Shown piece after piece: positions 1 to 6,265 of a stretch of DNA of 8,174 nucleotides. The notes beneath the pieces were generated by a model. The model worked only from the letters and a program-made list of their open reading frames with translations. It was not told the origin of the DNA and made no database searches. The stretch is from an uncultured Clostridia bacterium (lineage in GTDB: Bacteria > Bacillota > Clostridia > TANB77 > CAG-508): NCBI GenBank assembly GCA_934154515.1, contig CAKPGD010000051.1, positions 1 through 8,174 of the forward strand. Reading direction: 5' to 3'. The stretch's first letter is position 1. Each line of letters begins with the position of its first letter. The position numbers and the translations under genes were made by a program.

Positions 1-815
1 GTAAATCCTAATTTTCTTGAAGCTTCTTGTTGCATTGTACTTGTTGTAAATGGTGGTGCTGGTGTTCTTTTCTTTTCACTCTTTTTTACTTCGCTTATGA
101 TATATTTTCCATCTTTTATATCTGCTAAAATTTTGTCTACTTCTTCTTTAGAGTGTATTTCTATTTTTTTTCCATCTTTTCCAGTGAAATGTGCAATAAA
201 AGCTTTTTTTGATTCTTCTTCTAATAATGTTGCATATATGTTCCAATATTCTTCCGGTATAAAGTTTTCTATTTCTTCTTCTCTGTCTACTATTAATTTT
301 ACCGCTACTGATTGGACTCTACCTGCAGATAATCCTCTTTTTACTTTTTTCCATAATAGTGGACTTATTTTATATCCTACTATTCTGTCTAGTACTCTTC
401 TTGCCTGTTGAGCATTCGTTAAATTCATATCTATTTTTCTTGGTTTTTTTATCGATTCTTGTACTGTTTCTTTTGTTATTTCATTAAATGTTACTCTACA
501 TATGCTATCTTCTGGTATTCCTAAAATATATGCTAAATGCCATGCAATTGCTTCTCCTTCACGGTCAGGGTCGGTTGCGAGGTACACTTTTTTTGAAGTT
601 GCAGCATCTTTTTTTAAAGATTTTATTAAATCTCCTTTTCCTCTAATATTTATATATTCTGGTTCAAAGTCGTTTTCTACATCTACACCTAATTTTGATT
701 TTGGTAAGTCTCTTATGTGTCCCATTGATGCAACAACTTTAGTATTTCCCCCTAAAAATTTCTTTATTGTGTTTGCCTTTGCAGGTGATTCAACAATAAT
801 TAATTTATCTGCCAT
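1..815 (-). CDS. topA: DNA topoisomerase I, N-terminal part (runs off left edge)
   Basis: Type IA topoisomerase that relaxes negatively supercoiled DNA through a transient 5'-phosphotyrosine break. The reading frame starts at the ATG at 813-815 and stays open to the window edge, giving about 271 residues. The N-terminus MADKLIIVESPAKA begins the Toprim domain. The acidic metal-binding motif DPDREGEAIAWH follows around residue 90, and the domain IV signature LSAGRVQSVA lies around residue 170. The last visible residues (PAPPFTTSTMQQEASRKLGF) belong to the conserved segment just before the catalytic tyrosine, which lies outside the window with the zinc-ribbon C-terminus. An AGGAG at 823-827 sits 7 nt before the ATG. 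Full-length family members are about 690-900 residues. The gene has its own promoter and lies behind a terminator, so it is transcribed separately from the genes to its right. Identification is secure. Confidence 0.97.
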   Translation of the reverse strand, partial: MADKLIIVESPAKANTIKKFLGGNTKVVASMGHIRDLPKSKLGVDVENDFEPEYINIRGKGDLIKSLKKDAATSKKVYLATDPDREGEAIAWHLAYILGIPEDSICRVTFNEITKETVQESIKKPRKIDMNLTNAQQARRVLDRIVGYKISPLLWKKVKRGLSAGRVQSVAVKLIVDREEEIENFIPEEYWNIYATLLEEESKKAFIAHFTGKDGKKIEIHSKEEVDKILADIKDGKYIISEVKKSEKKRTPAPPFTTSTMQQEASRKLGF

Positions 816-848
816 TGGTTTTCTCCTTTTTTATTTCTTCACCATAGT

Positions 849-877
849 ATTGTAAAGTATATTATCACTTTTTGCAA
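849..877 (-). promoter_or_regulatory. sigma-A-type promoter of topA
   Basis: On the minus strand a -35 box TTGCAA (872-877) and a -10 box TACAAT (849-854) are separated by exactly 17 nt. It lies between the upstream terminator (907-938) and the topA start at 815, predicting a short leader of roughly 25-30 nt. The boxes are seen directly; activity is inferred. Confidence 0.7.
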
Positions 878-906
878 TACTTTTGGAAATTTTTTCAAAT
901 ATATAT

Positions 907-938
907 CAAAAAAGAACTAGATTTCTAGTCCTTTTTTG
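907..938 (-). terminator. Rho-independent terminator after the 80-residue gene
   Basis: A near-perfect inverted repeat: arm 907-920 pairs with 925-938 around the 4-nt loop 921-924, with one non-Watson-Crick pair. Each arm ends in an A6/T6 run, so the minus-strand transcript has a U-rich tail. It follows the stop codon of the 80-residue gene (949) by about 10 nt and separates that gene, and possibly the whole scpB-to-orf80 series, from topA. Confidence 0.8.
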
Positions 939-948
939 AATATCTTTA

Positions 949-1191
949 TTAACTTATGCATCTTACCAAGTCATTCATACTTATAGAGTAATCCTGCAAT
1001 TGCAAATCTTCTATAAGCATGTTTAACTGCTTTTCTTCGTTTCCTCTAAAAAGTGGTCTTACAAATGTTACCTCTACTTCACTCATTACTTTGCTACTCT
1101 GTTTAGTAACTTCTTCCTTTGTCACTTTTATAAGGTATCTCCGTCCTTTTTTAGAAACAACTTTTGCTTTATCGATATAATATGCTTTCAT
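949..1191 (-). CDS. conserved-looking small protein of unknown function (80 aa)
   Basis: Not recognised. The start is the ATG at 1189-1191, because AAAGGAG (1200-1206) lies 8 nt upstream. An in-frame TTG at 1207-1209 would place that ribosome binding site inside the coding region and is rejected. The protein begins MKAYYIDKAKVV, has a basic N-terminal half (KKGRRYLIKVTKEEV) and an acidic, leucine-rich second half (EEKQLNMLIEDLQLQDY). It has no signal peptide or membrane segment, so it is probably cytoplasmic. It has its own promoter and terminator, so it can be made independently of the proS-PHP genes. The alternation of beta-like and helical stretches suggests a small folded domain. No function is claimed. 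Confidence 0.75.
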   Translation of the reverse strand: MKAYYIDKAKVVSKKGRRYLIKVTKEEVTKQSSKVMSEVEVTFVRPLFRGNEEKQLNMLIEDLQLQDYSISMNDLVRCIS

Positions 1192-1223
1192 AAAGATATC
1201 TCCTTTCAACGCTTTATATACAT

Positions 1224-1252
1224 ATTATACCATTATTTTATGTCAAACACAA
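1224..1252 (-). promoter_or_regulatory. promoter of the 80-residue gene
   Basis: A consensus -10 TATAAT (1224-1229) is preceded, after 17 nt, by TTGTGT (1247-1252). A perfect TTGACA (1241-1246) also lies in the interval, but only 11 nt from TATAAT. It would instead pair with TATGTA at 16 nt spacing. Two overlapping promoters are possible. The region lies between the stop at 1259 and the start at 1191, so the downstream gene can be transcribed on its own. Confidence 0.6.
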
Positions 1253-1258
1253 GCATTC

Positions 1259-1519
1259 TTAATTTTGTAATTGCAATTTATATAACTTTATTAAGTCTTT
1301 TATTTGGCTAATTTGCATATCATCTTCTGTTATTTTTCCCTGCTCATACATTTTTTGTAATGTATACAATTCCATATTAACATTTATTTGTTTTTTAAAA
1401 TTCTCTTTTACGGATTCTATATCAGTTTTTCTAGAAATTTCCACATCTTGATTACTTTCAGTTAGTAATTTTTGCTTTTTAAATATTTTTTCAAAAAATT
1501 TTTTTATTTTATCTAACAT
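1259..1519 (-). CDS. small charged helical protein of unknown function (86 aa)
   Basis: Not recognised. The start is the ATG at 1517-1519, with GGAGG at 1526-1530 placed 6 nt upstream. An upstream in-frame ATG at 1546 would run through that site and overlap the preceding gene, so it is rejected. The N-terminus MLDKIKKFFEKIFKKQK is a strongly basic amphipathic helix. A polar middle follows, then a C-terminal helical hairpin (LYTLQKMYEQGKITEDDMQ, then an ILE/LEU-rich helix). The 'G-K-I-T-E-D-D' turn resembles SHOCT-like short C-terminal domains, a weak likeness only. The PHP gene's TAG stop (1530-1532) adjoins and shares its first base with this ribosome binding site, so translation is probably coupled. 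The basic helix could bind membrane or nucleic acid (inference). Confidence 0.7.
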   Translation of the reverse strand: MLDKIKKFFEKIFKKQKLLTESNQDVEISRKTDIESVKENFKKQINVNMELYTLQKMYEQGKITEDDMQISQIKDLIKLYKLQLQN

Positions 1520-1525
1520 TATAAT

Positions 1526-1530
1526 CCTCC
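1526..1530 (-). promoter_or_regulatory. ribosome binding site GGAGG fixing the start at 1519
   Basis: The minus strand reads TAGGAGG, where TAG is the stop codon of the preceding PHP gene. The core is 6 nt from the ATG at 1519. Stop codon and ribosome binding site overlap, which suggests terminating ribosomes feed the next gene. Confidence 0.8.
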
Positions 1531-2684
1531 TATCTTGATGTTTCATCTTTTGTTTGATTCTCTTTTTCTAGTCCTCTATCATTTGTTCTTTGTAAGCGTA
1601 ACTCTTTAAGTTGTCTTAATTCTTTAATTGCCTCTTGAACTTCTATTGATTCCTTTAGAAAGTCTTTGCCACTTTTTGTATCCTCTTCTATCCATTTAGT
1701 TTCTGGAATGTTTGGAACTGCAACTCTTCCTGTTTGATATTGTATTCCTTCTTTCATAGAGTGATGGTCATCACTACCTCCAGATGCCTTTATATCATGT
1801 TCTCTTACTTTTCCTAATAAAAATTCTCTAAATTCATATGAATGGTCTGGATAATATACCTCTAGTCCATCTAATCCTTCTTGTATCATATCATCTATAT
1901 AATTTTCTACTGGCATTTTATCTTTGTATCTTCCTGCATGTGCTAAAAATGCTTGTCCTCCTGTCCTATGAATTGCATCTATAGTATCTTTAAATGATGG
2001 TCTTGTTTTTGCCATATCTACAAATAGTTCTGACTCTTTATTATATAGGTGTTTATTTATAAATAATTTTAAAGAATCTGCTTGTTTTTCATTTCCATTT
2101 TCATCGGTATATTTTAATAGTTCTCTATTTTCTTCATGAGCTGCTAATTCATTATAAAATGGTCCTACAACTCCACCTTTTCCTTCTTCTTTTATTTTTC
2201 TATAAGCTTCATCTAATACACTTGTATCAAAAACAATATTTTTTTCTGCAATTATCTTCTTAAATCCTTCATATAATGCCTCATATAGTTTTTGTTGCAC
2301 AGTAGTTTTTAAATAATCTATCTCTTGTTCCATCTTTTCTATATTAAAGTTATATCCTAATATTTCTACTATAACTCCATTATAAGATGTTATCAATTCT
2401 GTTCCTTTTAATACTTTTAAATTTTCTAGCATTTCTAATATTTTAGTTGGGTTATATGATTTGTCTTCTTTTATTGTTTCCATTACAGAATATAAATCAT
2501 TTTGAAAATTTCTAAAGCCTTTAACACTATCATGATCTGTTATAGCAATAGTGTTCATTCCCTCGTTATATGCTCTTAGCATTGCTCTGAAAGATGTTTG
2601 TCTTCCATCTGACCCTCTAGTGTGATTGTGTATATCTGCATTTACATTTACTGGCATTATCTCATATTTATTTTCTTTTTCCAT
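1530..2684 (-). CDS. PHP-domain metal-dependent phosphoesterase
   Basis: A member of the polymerase and histidinol phosphatase (PHP) superfamily, expected to hydrolyse phosphoester substrates with bound divalent metals in the cytoplasm. Visible metal-ligand motifs are H19-N-H21, ITDHDS at 48-53 (D50, H51), E96 in KGTELIT, H249 in FLAHAGRY, and the closing GGSDDHH (D305, H307). About 140 residues between the E96 and H249 motifs form an inserted, mostly helical region. The C-terminus is a charged helix rich in Glu, Lys and Arg. AAGGA lies 9 nt before the ATG at 2684 but only 3 nt before another ATG at 2690, so I chose 2684; starting at 2690 adds two residues (386 aa). It lies 45 nt downstream of proS. 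The substrate is unknown; RNase AM-like and nucleotide phosphatase roles both exist in relatives. Confidence 0.85.
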   Translation of the reverse strand: MEKENKYEIMPVNVNADIHNHTRGSDGRQTSFRAMLRAYNEGMNTIAITDHDSVKGFRNFQNDLYSVMETIKEDKSYNPTKILEMLENLKVLKGTELITSYNGVIVEILGYNFNIEKMEQEIDYLKTTVQQKLYEALYEGFKKIIAEKNIVFDTSVLDEAYRKIKEEGKGGVVGPFYNELAAHEENRELLKYTDENGNEKQADSLKLFINKHLYNKESELFVDMAKTRPSFKDTIDAIHRTGGQAFLAHAGRYKDKMPVENYIDDMIQEGLDGLEVYYPDHSYEFREFLLGKVREHDIKASGGSDDHHSMKEGIQYQTGRVAVPNIPETKWIEEDTKSGKDFLKESIEVQEAIKELRQLKELRLQRTNDRGLEKENQTKDETSR

Positions 2685-2729
2685 ATTCATATTTCCTTCA
2701 TTTGTGTATAGTTTATATATATACTCTTA

Positions 2730-4154
2730 TTAATATTGAATTCCCCAAACTACTAAATGTTTAGCTTCTTTTCCACAAACTATACATTTATTGTGGATAG
2801 GTTTCTCATTTTCTAATATACATCTAGATTTAGTTCCTTTTATTTCTTTCATTTTAAGTTCGCACTCTTCGTCTCCACACCACATAGCTTTTATAAAGCC
2901 TGGCTTTGTTTCCATTATTTTTTTAACTTCTTCTAGATCTGTACATTCATATGTTAATTCATTTCTTCTTTCTAATGCTTTATTATATAAATTTGTTTGA
3001 ATATTTTCTAGAAGTTTTTCTACATATTCTGCAAAATTTACATCTGCTTGTTCTACTATTTTTTCTCTTGTATCTCTTCTTGCAAATGTTATTTTATTTT
3101 CTTTTAAGTCTCTTTCTCCTATTTCTATTCTAACTGGTATACCATTAACTTCACTTTCAGCAAATCTGAATCCTGGTGATTTTTCACTGTCGTCTACATA
3201 TACTGTAATTCCTGCATTTTTTAACTCATTATATGCTTTATCTGTTAATTTTTTTACCTCTTCTGTTTCTCCTATTGGTACTATAACTACTTGTCTTGGA
3301 GCAATTTTAGGTGGAAGTACTAAACCTGCTTCATCACTATGTACCATTATTAATGCTCCTATCATTCTTGTTGTTGAGCCCCAAGATGTTTGATATGCAT
3401 ATTCTTGTTCATTGTTTCTGTTAGAGAATGATATGTTATATGCTTTTGAAAATTTTTGTCCAAAGTAATGTGAAGTACCACTTTGTAATGATACACCATT
3501 ATACATTAGAGCTTCTATTGTTAGTGTATATTCTGCTCCTGCAAATTTTTCTTTTTCTGTTTTTCTTCCTGTTATTACTGGTATTGCTAAATATTCTTCG
3601 AAGAATTTTCTATATATTTCTAACATTTGTCTTGTTTCTTCTTCTGCTTCTTTGGCTGTTTCGTGTATTGTATGTCCTTCTTGCCATAAGAACTCTCTTG
3701 AACGTAGGAATGGTCTTGTTTCTTTTTCCCATCTAAATACACTACACCATTGATTATATTTTAAAGGTAAGTCCCTATATGAATTTACTACTCCTGAATA
3801 ATAATCACTAAATAATGTTTCTGATGTTGGTCTTATGCACATTCTTTCATCTAATTCTTTTTCTCCACCTTGTGTTACCCATGCTACTTCTGGTGCAAAA
3901 CCATTTATTAATTCTCCTTCTTTTTTCATTAAGTTTTCTGGAATTAACATTGGCATTGACACATTTTGGTGTCCTGTTTCTTTAAACATTCTATCTAATG
4001 TTTTTTGCATTTGCTCCCATATTGCATATCCGTTTGGCTCAATTACTACACAACCTTTAACATTTGAATATGCTGCAAGTCTTGCTGCTCTTACTACATC
4101 TGTATACCATTTTGCGAAATCTTCATTTCTTGGTGTTATTGCTTTATTTTTCAT
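2730..4154 (-). CDS. proS: prolyl-tRNA synthetase, archaeal/eukaryal-type with C-terminal zinc module
   Basis: Class II aminoacyl-tRNA synthetase that activates proline with ATP and charges tRNA-Pro. At 474 residues it matches the short form lacking the bacterial editing insertion. Motif 2 is in FRWEKETRPFLRSREFLWQE (140-159), preceded by RPTSE (108-112). SGTSHYFGQKFS (225-236) and the motif 3 segment SWGSTTRMIGALIMVHSD (256-273) follow. Then comes the anticodon-binding domain (about 286-390). The C-terminal module has C426, C431, C457 and C460 spaced like the zinc ligands of Thermus ProRS, and the chain ends in the typical Tyr. AAGGAG lies 10 nt before the ATG. It follows scpB by 88 nt with no clear terminator or T-box between, so co-transcription with scpB is likely. 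Confidence 0.95.
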   Translation of the reverse strand: MKNKAITPRNEDFAKWYTDVVRAARLAAYSNVKGCVVIEPNGYAIWEQMQKTLDRMFKETGHQNVSMPMLIPENLMKKEGELINGFAPEVAWVTQGGEKELDERMCIRPTSETLFSDYYSGVVNSYRDLPLKYNQWCSVFRWEKETRPFLRSREFLWQEGHTIHETAKEAEEETRQMLEIYRKFFEEYLAIPVITGRKTEKEKFAGAEYTLTIEALMYNGVSLQSGTSHYFGQKFSKAYNISFSNRNNEQEYAYQTSWGSTTRMIGALIMVHSDEAGLVLPPKIAPRQVVIVPIGETEEVKKLTDKAYNELKNAGITVYVDDSEKSPGFRFAESEVNGIPVRIEIGERDLKENKITFARRDTREKIVEQADVNFAEYVEKLLENIQTNLYNKALERRNELTYECTDLEEVKKIMETKPGFIKAMWCGDEECELKMKEIKGTKSRCILENEKPIHNKCIVCGKEAKHLVVWGIQY

Positions 4155-4242
4155 TTTTTATTTTCTCCTTTTTGTAATAGATTTTATCTCTCATCTTTAT
4201 AGTTTGTCTTATTTTATTTTACATAGATGTTTCTTCAGTTAT

Positions 4243-4929
4243 TTATTTGTTGTTTTCGTTTTCTTCCCTTTCGGGCATTGGAGCCTCTATATTTTCTTCT
4301 TCGTTATCTTCTTTTTGTTCTTTTTCTTGTTCTTCTGTTGTTTTCTCTGTTTTATCTGTTTCTTCTTTTCCTTCTTTTATAATGTCATCTATTACTATTT
4401 GTTGGTTTTCGTCTAGTTTATATCTTGGAAGTTCTGGTAACTCGTCCAGATTTGAAAATCCAAACATTCTAAAGAATTCTGATGTTACACCATACATTGT
4501 TGGTCTTCCTGGTGCATCTGCTTTTCCAAGTGATTCTATTAAATTATATTCTAATAATTTATATATTGTTCCATCTACATTAACTCCACGTATTGCTTCT
4601 ATTTCTGCTCTTGTTATTTTAGGATTGTATGCAATAATTGAAAGTGTCTCTAATGCAGCTGGTGATAAGTTTGGTTTGCTTCTTTTATCAAATATTGGAT
4701 ATATGTATTCATAATAATCTTTTCTTGTAGTCATTTGATATGCATCATTTATTTTTATTATTTCTATTCCTCTATTTTGTGCATCATATTCTGATTTTAA
4801 ATTTTCTACAATATTAATAACGTCCTCTCCACTAAGTTCTAGAGCTGACATTAATTCATTTATTTTTACTTCTCTTCCACAAGCAAATAATATTGCTTCT
4901 ATTATTGCTTTTTTGTTTTCTAATTCCAT
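4243..4929 (-). CDS. scpB: segregation and condensation protein B
   Basis: ScpB dimerises through winged-helix domains and, with the kleisin ScpA, forms the regulatory part of the bacterial SMC condensin. The family core is clear: ILFACGREV near the N-terminus, then LSPAALETLSIIAYNPKITR (88-107), IRGVNVDGTIYKLLEYNLIE (113-132), GRPTMYGVTSEFFRMFG (141-157) and LDELPELP (161-168). The protein has 228 residues, longer than the usual 180-200, because of a disordered tail rich in Glu, Lys and Asn from about residue 186. The start is the ATG at 4927-4929, with AGGAG at 4936-4940. An in-frame TTG at 4981-4983 overlaps the -35 box and is rejected. Unusually, scpA is not next to it here: upstream lies an AT-rich gap and a divergent gene. 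Confidence 0.95.
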   Translation of the reverse strand: MELENKKAIIEAILFACGREVKINELMSALELSGEDVINIVENLKSEYDAQNRGIEIIKINDAYQMTTRKDYYEYIYPIFDKRSKPNLSPAALETLSIIAYNPKITRAEIEAIRGVNVDGTIYKLLEYNLIESLGKADAPGRPTMYGVTSEFFRMFGFSNLDELPELPRYKLDENQQIVIDDIIKEGKEETDKTEKTTEEQEKEQKEDNEEENIEAPMPEREENENNK

Positions 4930-4954
4930 TTTTTTCTCCTTCTTTAGCACATAT

Positions 4955-4983
4955 ATTATCGCACGAATGAATTTATATGTCAA
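4955..4983 (-). promoter_or_regulatory. strong sigma-A promoter of scpB
   Basis: A perfect -35 TTGACA (4978-4983), a 17-nt spacer and -10 GATAAT (4955-4960) on the minus strand. The leader before the scpB ATG is only about 20 nt. It probably drives the scpB-proS-PHP-orf86 series. Confidence 0.85.
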
Positions 4984-5185
4984 CCATTTTTTGTTTTAAG
5001 TCTTATGACATAGTTTTTATTCACGAAAAATATTTTCTACTATTTTCTTATGTTTTTTGCTACTTTTTTTATTTTGTAACATTATACTATTTTAAAATTC
5101 TTTTATGTATTTTATTTTTATAAATTTTTCTAGCCTATTTACTTTACATTTTATTTTAATTGTTATTTTTTGTCGTTTTTTATTG

Positions 5186-5214
5186 TTGTATACATTGTCG
5201 AATTATTATATTAT
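5186..5214 (+). promoter_or_regulatory. possible promoter of the plus-strand gene pair
   Basis: TTGTAT (5186-5191), 17 nt, then TATTAT (5209-5214). The -35 box is weak and the area is so AT-rich that chance matches are likely. The palindrome at 5199-5217 overlaps the -10 box and could be an operator, but this is a guess. Confidence 0.3.
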
Positions 5215-5221
5215 TCGTTTT

Positions 5222-5228
5222 AGGGAGG
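5222..5228 (+). promoter_or_regulatory. ribosome binding site AGGGAGG fixing the start at 5238
   Basis: AGGGAGG lies 9 nt before the ATG at 5238-5240. A nearer ATG at 5230-5232 opens only a two-residue frame (ATG AAC ACA TGA). The site also excludes a longer hydrophobic N-terminal extension from an ATG at 5160, which has no ribosome binding site. Confidence 0.8.
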
Positions 5229-5237
5229 TATGAACAC

Positions 5238-5669
5238 ATGAGTAAACTATATGATAAGTATTTATTTTTAAAATCTAAAGAGGTAGAACCAGATACAACT
5301 TTATTTTTATTCAAGTCTGGTTTATTTTTTATTTTTTTAGATAATGATGCTAAAATTGCATCTAAACTTTTTAATTTAAAACTAACTTTTTTTACAAATA
5401 ATGTGGAAAAATGTGGTTTTCCTAGCAATTCCTTAAATAAATATTTGAATATGTCAAAGCAAACAATATACACTATTAAAATTATTAATTCTAATTTAGA
5501 CGAAATTTTTTCTATTAATGATTACAATGCTAGACAAGATGTTGAAGAATTACTTCGTAAAGTTTCTATTATAAATACAGATGATTTATCTATAAAAGAA
5601 GCTTATGAATTTATAGATAATTTAAAATTAGAATCTATAAAAATAATTGAAAGTATTAAAAATAAATAG
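5238..5669 (+). CDS. stand-alone MutS domain I-like protein (143 aa)
   Basis: Residues 8-70 align without gaps over the core with the mismatch-recognition domain I of MutS: LFLFKSGLFFIFLDNDAKIA matches the family pattern [20 protein letters not shown], then ASKLFNLKLT and CGFPSNSLNKYL match ASQLLDISLT and AGIPYHAVENYL. The connector, clamp, lever and ATPase domains of real MutS (about 850 residues) are absent. The mismatch-wedging Phe is kept (F30), but the following Glu of Phe-x-Glu is I32 and the preceding Asp is L29, so mismatch sensing is doubtful. The last 40 residues (DDLSIKEAYEFIDNLK) faintly resemble the extreme C-terminal tail of MutS. Short MutS-I proteins are, to my knowledge, found in clostridial mobile elements. 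It precedes the SSB-like gene by 55 nt on the same strand. The domain call is fairly sure; the role is unknown. Confidence 0.75.
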   Translation: MSKLYDKYLFLKSKEVEPDTTLFLFKSGLFFIFLDNDAKIASKLFNLKLTFFTNNVEKCGFPSNSLNKYLNMSKQTIYTIKIINSNLDEIFSINDYNARQDVEELLRKVSIINTDDLSIKEAYEFIDNLKLESIKIIESIKNK

Positions 5670-5676
5670 TATAAAA

Positions 5677-5683
5677 GGGAGGG
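5677..5683 (+). promoter_or_regulatory. strong ribosome binding site leading into a dead-end ORF
   Basis: GGGAGGG is placed 4 nt before an ATG at 5688-5690, but that frame reads only Met-Ile-Ile-stop (TAA at 5697-5699). The next real coding start, 5725, has no ribosome binding site of its own. This looks like either a frameshifted gene start or a leader minigene. Confidence 0.65.
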
Positions 5684-5724
5684 AACAATGATTATTTAAT
5701 TTATTAGATAATTATAAAAATCAT

Positions 5725-5985
5725 ATGAACAAGTGTTATTTAATTGGTAAGGTTATAGGTGAACCTATTTTTAATTTTTTCTTTATGGAAGATAATATTT
5801 CTATTTGCTATTTTTGGATAAATTTAGAAAATTGTAACATTAAAATTTTTGCTTTAAATGACCTTGCAGACTGTGTATATCAAAATGTCCAGGCTGGTCA
5901 AATACTTTTAGTAGAGGGTTGTTTGGATAGTTATGAAAATAAAGAACTATCTATTAATATGAGTAATTTTCAAATTATAAATTAA
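5725..5985 (+). CDS. small single-stranded-DNA-binding (OB-fold) protein-like
   Basis: An 86-residue protein beginning MNKCYLIGKVIGEP, the usual opening of SSB-type OB folds (MNxxxLIGRxxxxP). An aromatic-rich strand (ICYFWINLE), a turn (IKIFALNDLADCVYQNV) and the late strand AGQILLVEGCLDSYENKE follow, matching the SSB 'G-d-x-v-x-V-x-G-x-l' pattern. It lacks the acidic C-terminal tail of housekeeping SSB and is half its length, so it is an accessory-element version. The frame is open upstream from 5692 (reading LFNLLDNYKNH before the Met) but has no start codon there. The nearest ribosome binding site and ATG (5688) are in another frame, so the N-terminus may be shortened by a 1-nt shift. A hairpin terminator begins 6 nt after its stop. 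Partners and substrate are unknown. Confidence 0.65.
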   Translation: MNKCYLIGKVIGEPIFNFFFMEDNISICYFWINLENCNIKIFALNDLADCVYQNVQAGQILLVEGCLDSYENKELSINMSNFQIIN

Positions 5986-5990
5986 ATAGC

Positions 5991-6036
5991 ATAAAACAAG
6001 TATATTCGTATCTTGTACTACTAATACTTGTTTTAT
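5991..6036. terminator. hairpin, probably a bidirectional terminator
   Basis: A perfect 13-bp inverted repeat, ATAAAACAAGTAT at 5991-6003 and its complement at 6024-6036, around a 20-nt loop. The arms end in A- and T-rich flanks, so a U-tract forms in both directions. It lies between the rightward SSB-like gene (ends 5985) and the leftward DGR operon, and would end both. The stem is AT-rich and so weak by terminator standards. Confidence 0.55.
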
Positions 6037-6135
6037 TGTATCATATTTACCTTAATTAGGAAGGAGTAAACCTCTTTAATATCTAATATATCTCTGTATA
6101 TATTCCTTAAAATATATAATCTGGAATAGTATTAG
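6037..6135 (-). other. non-coding spacer 3' of the DGR template repeat
   Basis: About 100 nt of leftward transcript after the TR, with no open frame. It contains an 8-bp hairpin (6097-6104 with 6111-6118, 6-nt loop). In the Bordetella phage DGR the spacer 3' of the TR is needed to prime cDNA synthesis. Because the TR here is last in the operon, this segment is the natural candidate for that role. The hairpin is seen; the function is inferred by analogy. Confidence 0.4.
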
Positions 6136-6244
6136 AGTGCTGGGCGAAAGCCGTTGTTCGTGTTAGTGTTAGTCGCAGTATTGTTATTACGGTAGCACGC
6201 AGGGTTGTCTGAGTAGCTGTTGTTGAAGCTACCCCCACGAAGCA
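6136..6244 (-). repeat. DGR template repeat (TR)
   Basis: The non-coding 109-bp copy of the VR at 7688-7796 (constant offset 1552 bp, no gaps). In coding sense it carries 32 adenines and ten AAC/AAT codons, a design that lets A-to-N changes alter residues without making stop codons. Its RNA is copied by the DGR reverse transcriptase with random bases opposite adenine, and the cDNA replaces the VR. Thirteen positions differ from the VR; twelve are TR adenines in coding sense. The last 18 nt in coding sense (6136-6153) are G/C-rich and identical to the VR, corresponding to the IMH block. It starts 21 nt after the RT stop codon. Confidence 0.95.
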
Positions 6245-6265
6245 ACTGAGCCTTTGATTTACCCC

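Larger units (their letters stand above)
4984..5237. other. AT-rich divergent intergenic region
   Basis: About 250 nt between scpB (leftward) and the MutS-I-like gene (rightward), dominated by T-runs. I see no RNA gene, open frame with a ribosome binding site, or strong repeat. It holds the scpB promoter at its left edge and a possible rightward promoter near its right edge. An imperfect palindrome with CGAAT/ATTCG arms spans 5199-5217. Confidence 0.6.

Noticed and set aside
1192..1209. TTG start at 1209 giving an 86-residue form of the small gene
   Set aside because: The AAAGGAG ribosome binding site would lie inside the coding region; the ATG at 1191 is ideally spaced from it.
4155..4242. 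T-box or other riboswitch ahead of proS
   Set aside because: The gap is only 88 nt, with no specifier stem, T-box sequence or terminator hairpin visible.
2791..4714. Plus-strand frames rich in Phe, Leu and Ser opposite proS and scpB
   Set aside because: They are antisense shadows of AT-rich coding DNA with low-complexity composition and no ribosome binding sites; the minus-strand proteins are clearly real.
4930..4983. TTG start at 4983 extending ScpB by 18 residues
   Set aside because: That codon is part of the TTGACA -35 box, and the extension crosses the -10 box and the ribosome binding site of the ATG at 4929.
5199..5217. Palindrome with CGAAT/ATTCG arms as an operator
   Set aside because: Arms are only 5 bp in a very AT-rich stretch; chance is a sufficient explanation.
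5160..5237. Hydrophobic N-terminal extension (possible signal peptide) on the MutS-I-like protein from an ATG at 5160
   Set aside because: No ribosome binding site at 5160, while AGGGAGG sits just before the ATG at 5238, and the MutS-I homology starts after it.
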